DNA of 6,819 bases from Clostridium sp. CAG:448 (GTDB lineage Bacteria; Bacillota; Clostridia; Oscillospirales; CAG-272): positions 1 to 6,819 of the forward strand of contig FR890567.1 in assembly GCA_000433415.1 (NCBI GenBank), in the 5' to 3' direction. The notes under the pieces were generated by a model. The model was not told the DNA's origin and did no database searches. It worked only from the letters and a program-made list of their open reading frames with translations. Each line of letters opens with the position of its first letter. Within the stretch, counting starts at the first letter, position 1. Positions 5,958-6,819 of the stretch are shown here, in pieces. The position numbers and the translations under genes are program-made.

Positions 5958-6819
5958 ATGTTTTACGAAAAGCTGAATCAATACGACCCCGAGGTCTATT
6001 CCGCCATTGCACGTGAGGAGAAGCGCGAACAGCAGAATATTGAGCTGATTGCCTCCGAAAATGTGGTTTCCGAGGCGGTTTTGCTCGCTGCGGGGAGCCT
6101 GCTCACCAACAAATACGCCGAGGGTTATCCGGGCAAACGCTATTACGGCGGCTGTGCCTATGTCGACGAAGTGGAAGAGCTCGCACGCACCCGTGCCTGC
6201 CGTCTGTTCGGCGCAGAGCACGCCAACGTACAGCCCCACAGCGGCGCCAACGCCAACCTTGCCGTTTTCTTTGCCCTTCTGCAGCCGGGGGACACCGTAC
6301 TCTCCATGAACCTTGCGCACGGCGGGCACCTCTCACACGGCTCCCCCGTCAACATCTCCGGCAAATATTTCAACATTGTCTCCTACGGCGTTTCCGAAGA
6401 AACGCAGACCATCGACTACGACGAGGTGGAACGGCTGGCACTGGAATCCCGCCCCAAGCTGATCCTTGCAGGCGCTTCCGCCTATCCGCGCGTGATTGAT
6501 TTTGCCCGTTTCCGTCAGATTGCCGATCGGGTCGGCGCCTATCTGATGGTGGATATGGCACACATCGCCGGTCTTGTCGCCGCCGGTCTGCACCCCTCCC
6601 CGGTGCCGTATGCCGACGTTGTCACCACAACGACGCACAAAACGCTGCGCGGTCCGCGCGGCGGCATGATCCTGTGCCGTGAGGAACTGGCAAAGGCAAT
6701 CGATAAAGCCATTTTCCCCGGCACGCAGGGCGGACCGCTCATGCACATCATTGCCGCCAAAGCCGTCGCCTTCGGAGAAGCATTGCAGCCGACTTTCCGG
6801 GTATACCAGGAAAAGATTC
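5958..6819 (+). CDS. glyA: Serine hydroxymethyltransferase, 3'-truncated by window edge
   Basis: 287 complete codons are visible and the frame is still open at the window end; the family is usually about 410-420 residues, so roughly 70% is present. The enzyme is PLP-dependent and cytoplasmic. It interconverts serine plus tetrahydrofolate with glycine plus 5,10-methylene-tetrahydrofolate, supplying one-carbon units. Family motifs appear in order: NIELIASENVVS, LTNKYAEGYPGKRYYGGC, VQPHSGANANLAV, MNLAHGGHLSHG, MVDMAHIAGLVAAG, and TTTTHKTLRGPRGG. In the last, Lys228 (codon 6639-6641) is the PLP-binding lysine, matching the usual position near 229. The start at 5958 has GGAGGA (5945-5950) 7 bases upstream. 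The gene lies 23 bases after the GH20 stop with no promoter or terminator between, so it is probably co-transcribed. The sequence is clean in the visible part, unlike the reductases upstream. Confidence 0.97.
   Translation, partial: MFYEKLNQYDPEVYSAIAREEKREQQNIELIASENVVSEAVLLAAGSLLTNKYAEGYPGKRYYGGCAYVDEVEELARTRACRLFGAEHANVQPHSGANANLAVFFALLQPGDTVLSMNLAHGGHLSHGSPVNISGKYFNIVSYGVSEETQTIDYDEVERLALESRPKLILAGASAYPRVIDFARFRQIADRVGAYLMVDMAHIAGLVAAGLHPSPVPYADVVTTTTHKTLRGPRGGMILCREELAKAIDKAIFPGTQGGPLMHIIAAKAVAFGEALQPTFRVYQEKI

Noticed and set aside
4567..6012. Long open frame on the - strand (481 codons) opposite GH20 and the start of glyA
   Set aside because: It mirrors the GH20 gene, which has full family motifs. 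The antisense translation shows no recognisable domain. Long antisense frames are common in GC-rich coding DNA.
1..6819. CRISPR arrays, tRNA or rRNA genes, transposases, attachment sites
   Set aside because: No spaced direct repeats, cloverleaf-like segments, transposase motifs or terminal repeats were seen in reading both strands.

Overview
The window is GC-rich bacterial DNA with all recognisable genes on the + strand. Protein character points to a Clostridia-type Firmicute, plausibly a gut or rumen member of the Oscillospirales. The evidence is strong GGAGG-type Shine-Dalgarno sites, consensus sigma-A promoters, a YwaF-like membrane protein, ferredoxin-tailed aldo/keto reductases in tandem, and a cytoplasmic GH20 enzyme. 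The taxonomic call is inference from protein resemblance; no database was searched.

Layout: (1) 2-1462, the C-terminal part of a DUF4838 protein, cut by the left edge. (2) 1463-1563, a short spacer with a possible promoter and three complementary arms that could form alternative hairpins over the ribosome binding site. (3) 1564-2388, a seven-helix YwaF/TMEM164-like membrane protein. (4) 2389-2538, a good promoter followed by a long imperfect palindrome. (5) 2539-3386, a ferredoxin-tailed aldo/keto reductase gene broken by an in-frame TAG, a large internal deletion and a one-base frameshift. (6) 3383-4324, a second ferredoxin-tailed aldo/keto reductase, coupled by an ATGA overlap. It is open throughout but also seems to lack an internal block of about 55-60 residues. 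(7) 4325-4497, a probable terminator, then a near-consensus extended -10 promoter and a perfect leader hairpin. (8) 4498-5934, a GH20 beta-N-acetylhexosaminidase. (9) 5958 to the right edge, glyA (serine hydroxymethyltransferase), cut by the window end.

Functionally, two glycan-related genes (DUF4838 and GH20) bracket a decaying pair of redox genes and a membrane protein of unknown function. GH20 and glyA look like one transcription unit driven from about 4422-4450. No gap exceeds 300 bases; the longest gene-free stretch is 173 bases.

The most notable signal is the damage to two adjacent, related reductases. Both appear to have lost part of the C-terminal half of the barrel at a codon-clean junction, while their ferredoxin tails are largely kept. 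This is either real gene decay (or remodelling) or an assembly artefact. I did not find convincing evidence of a wholly new system such as defence, CRISPR, retron or a mobile element.
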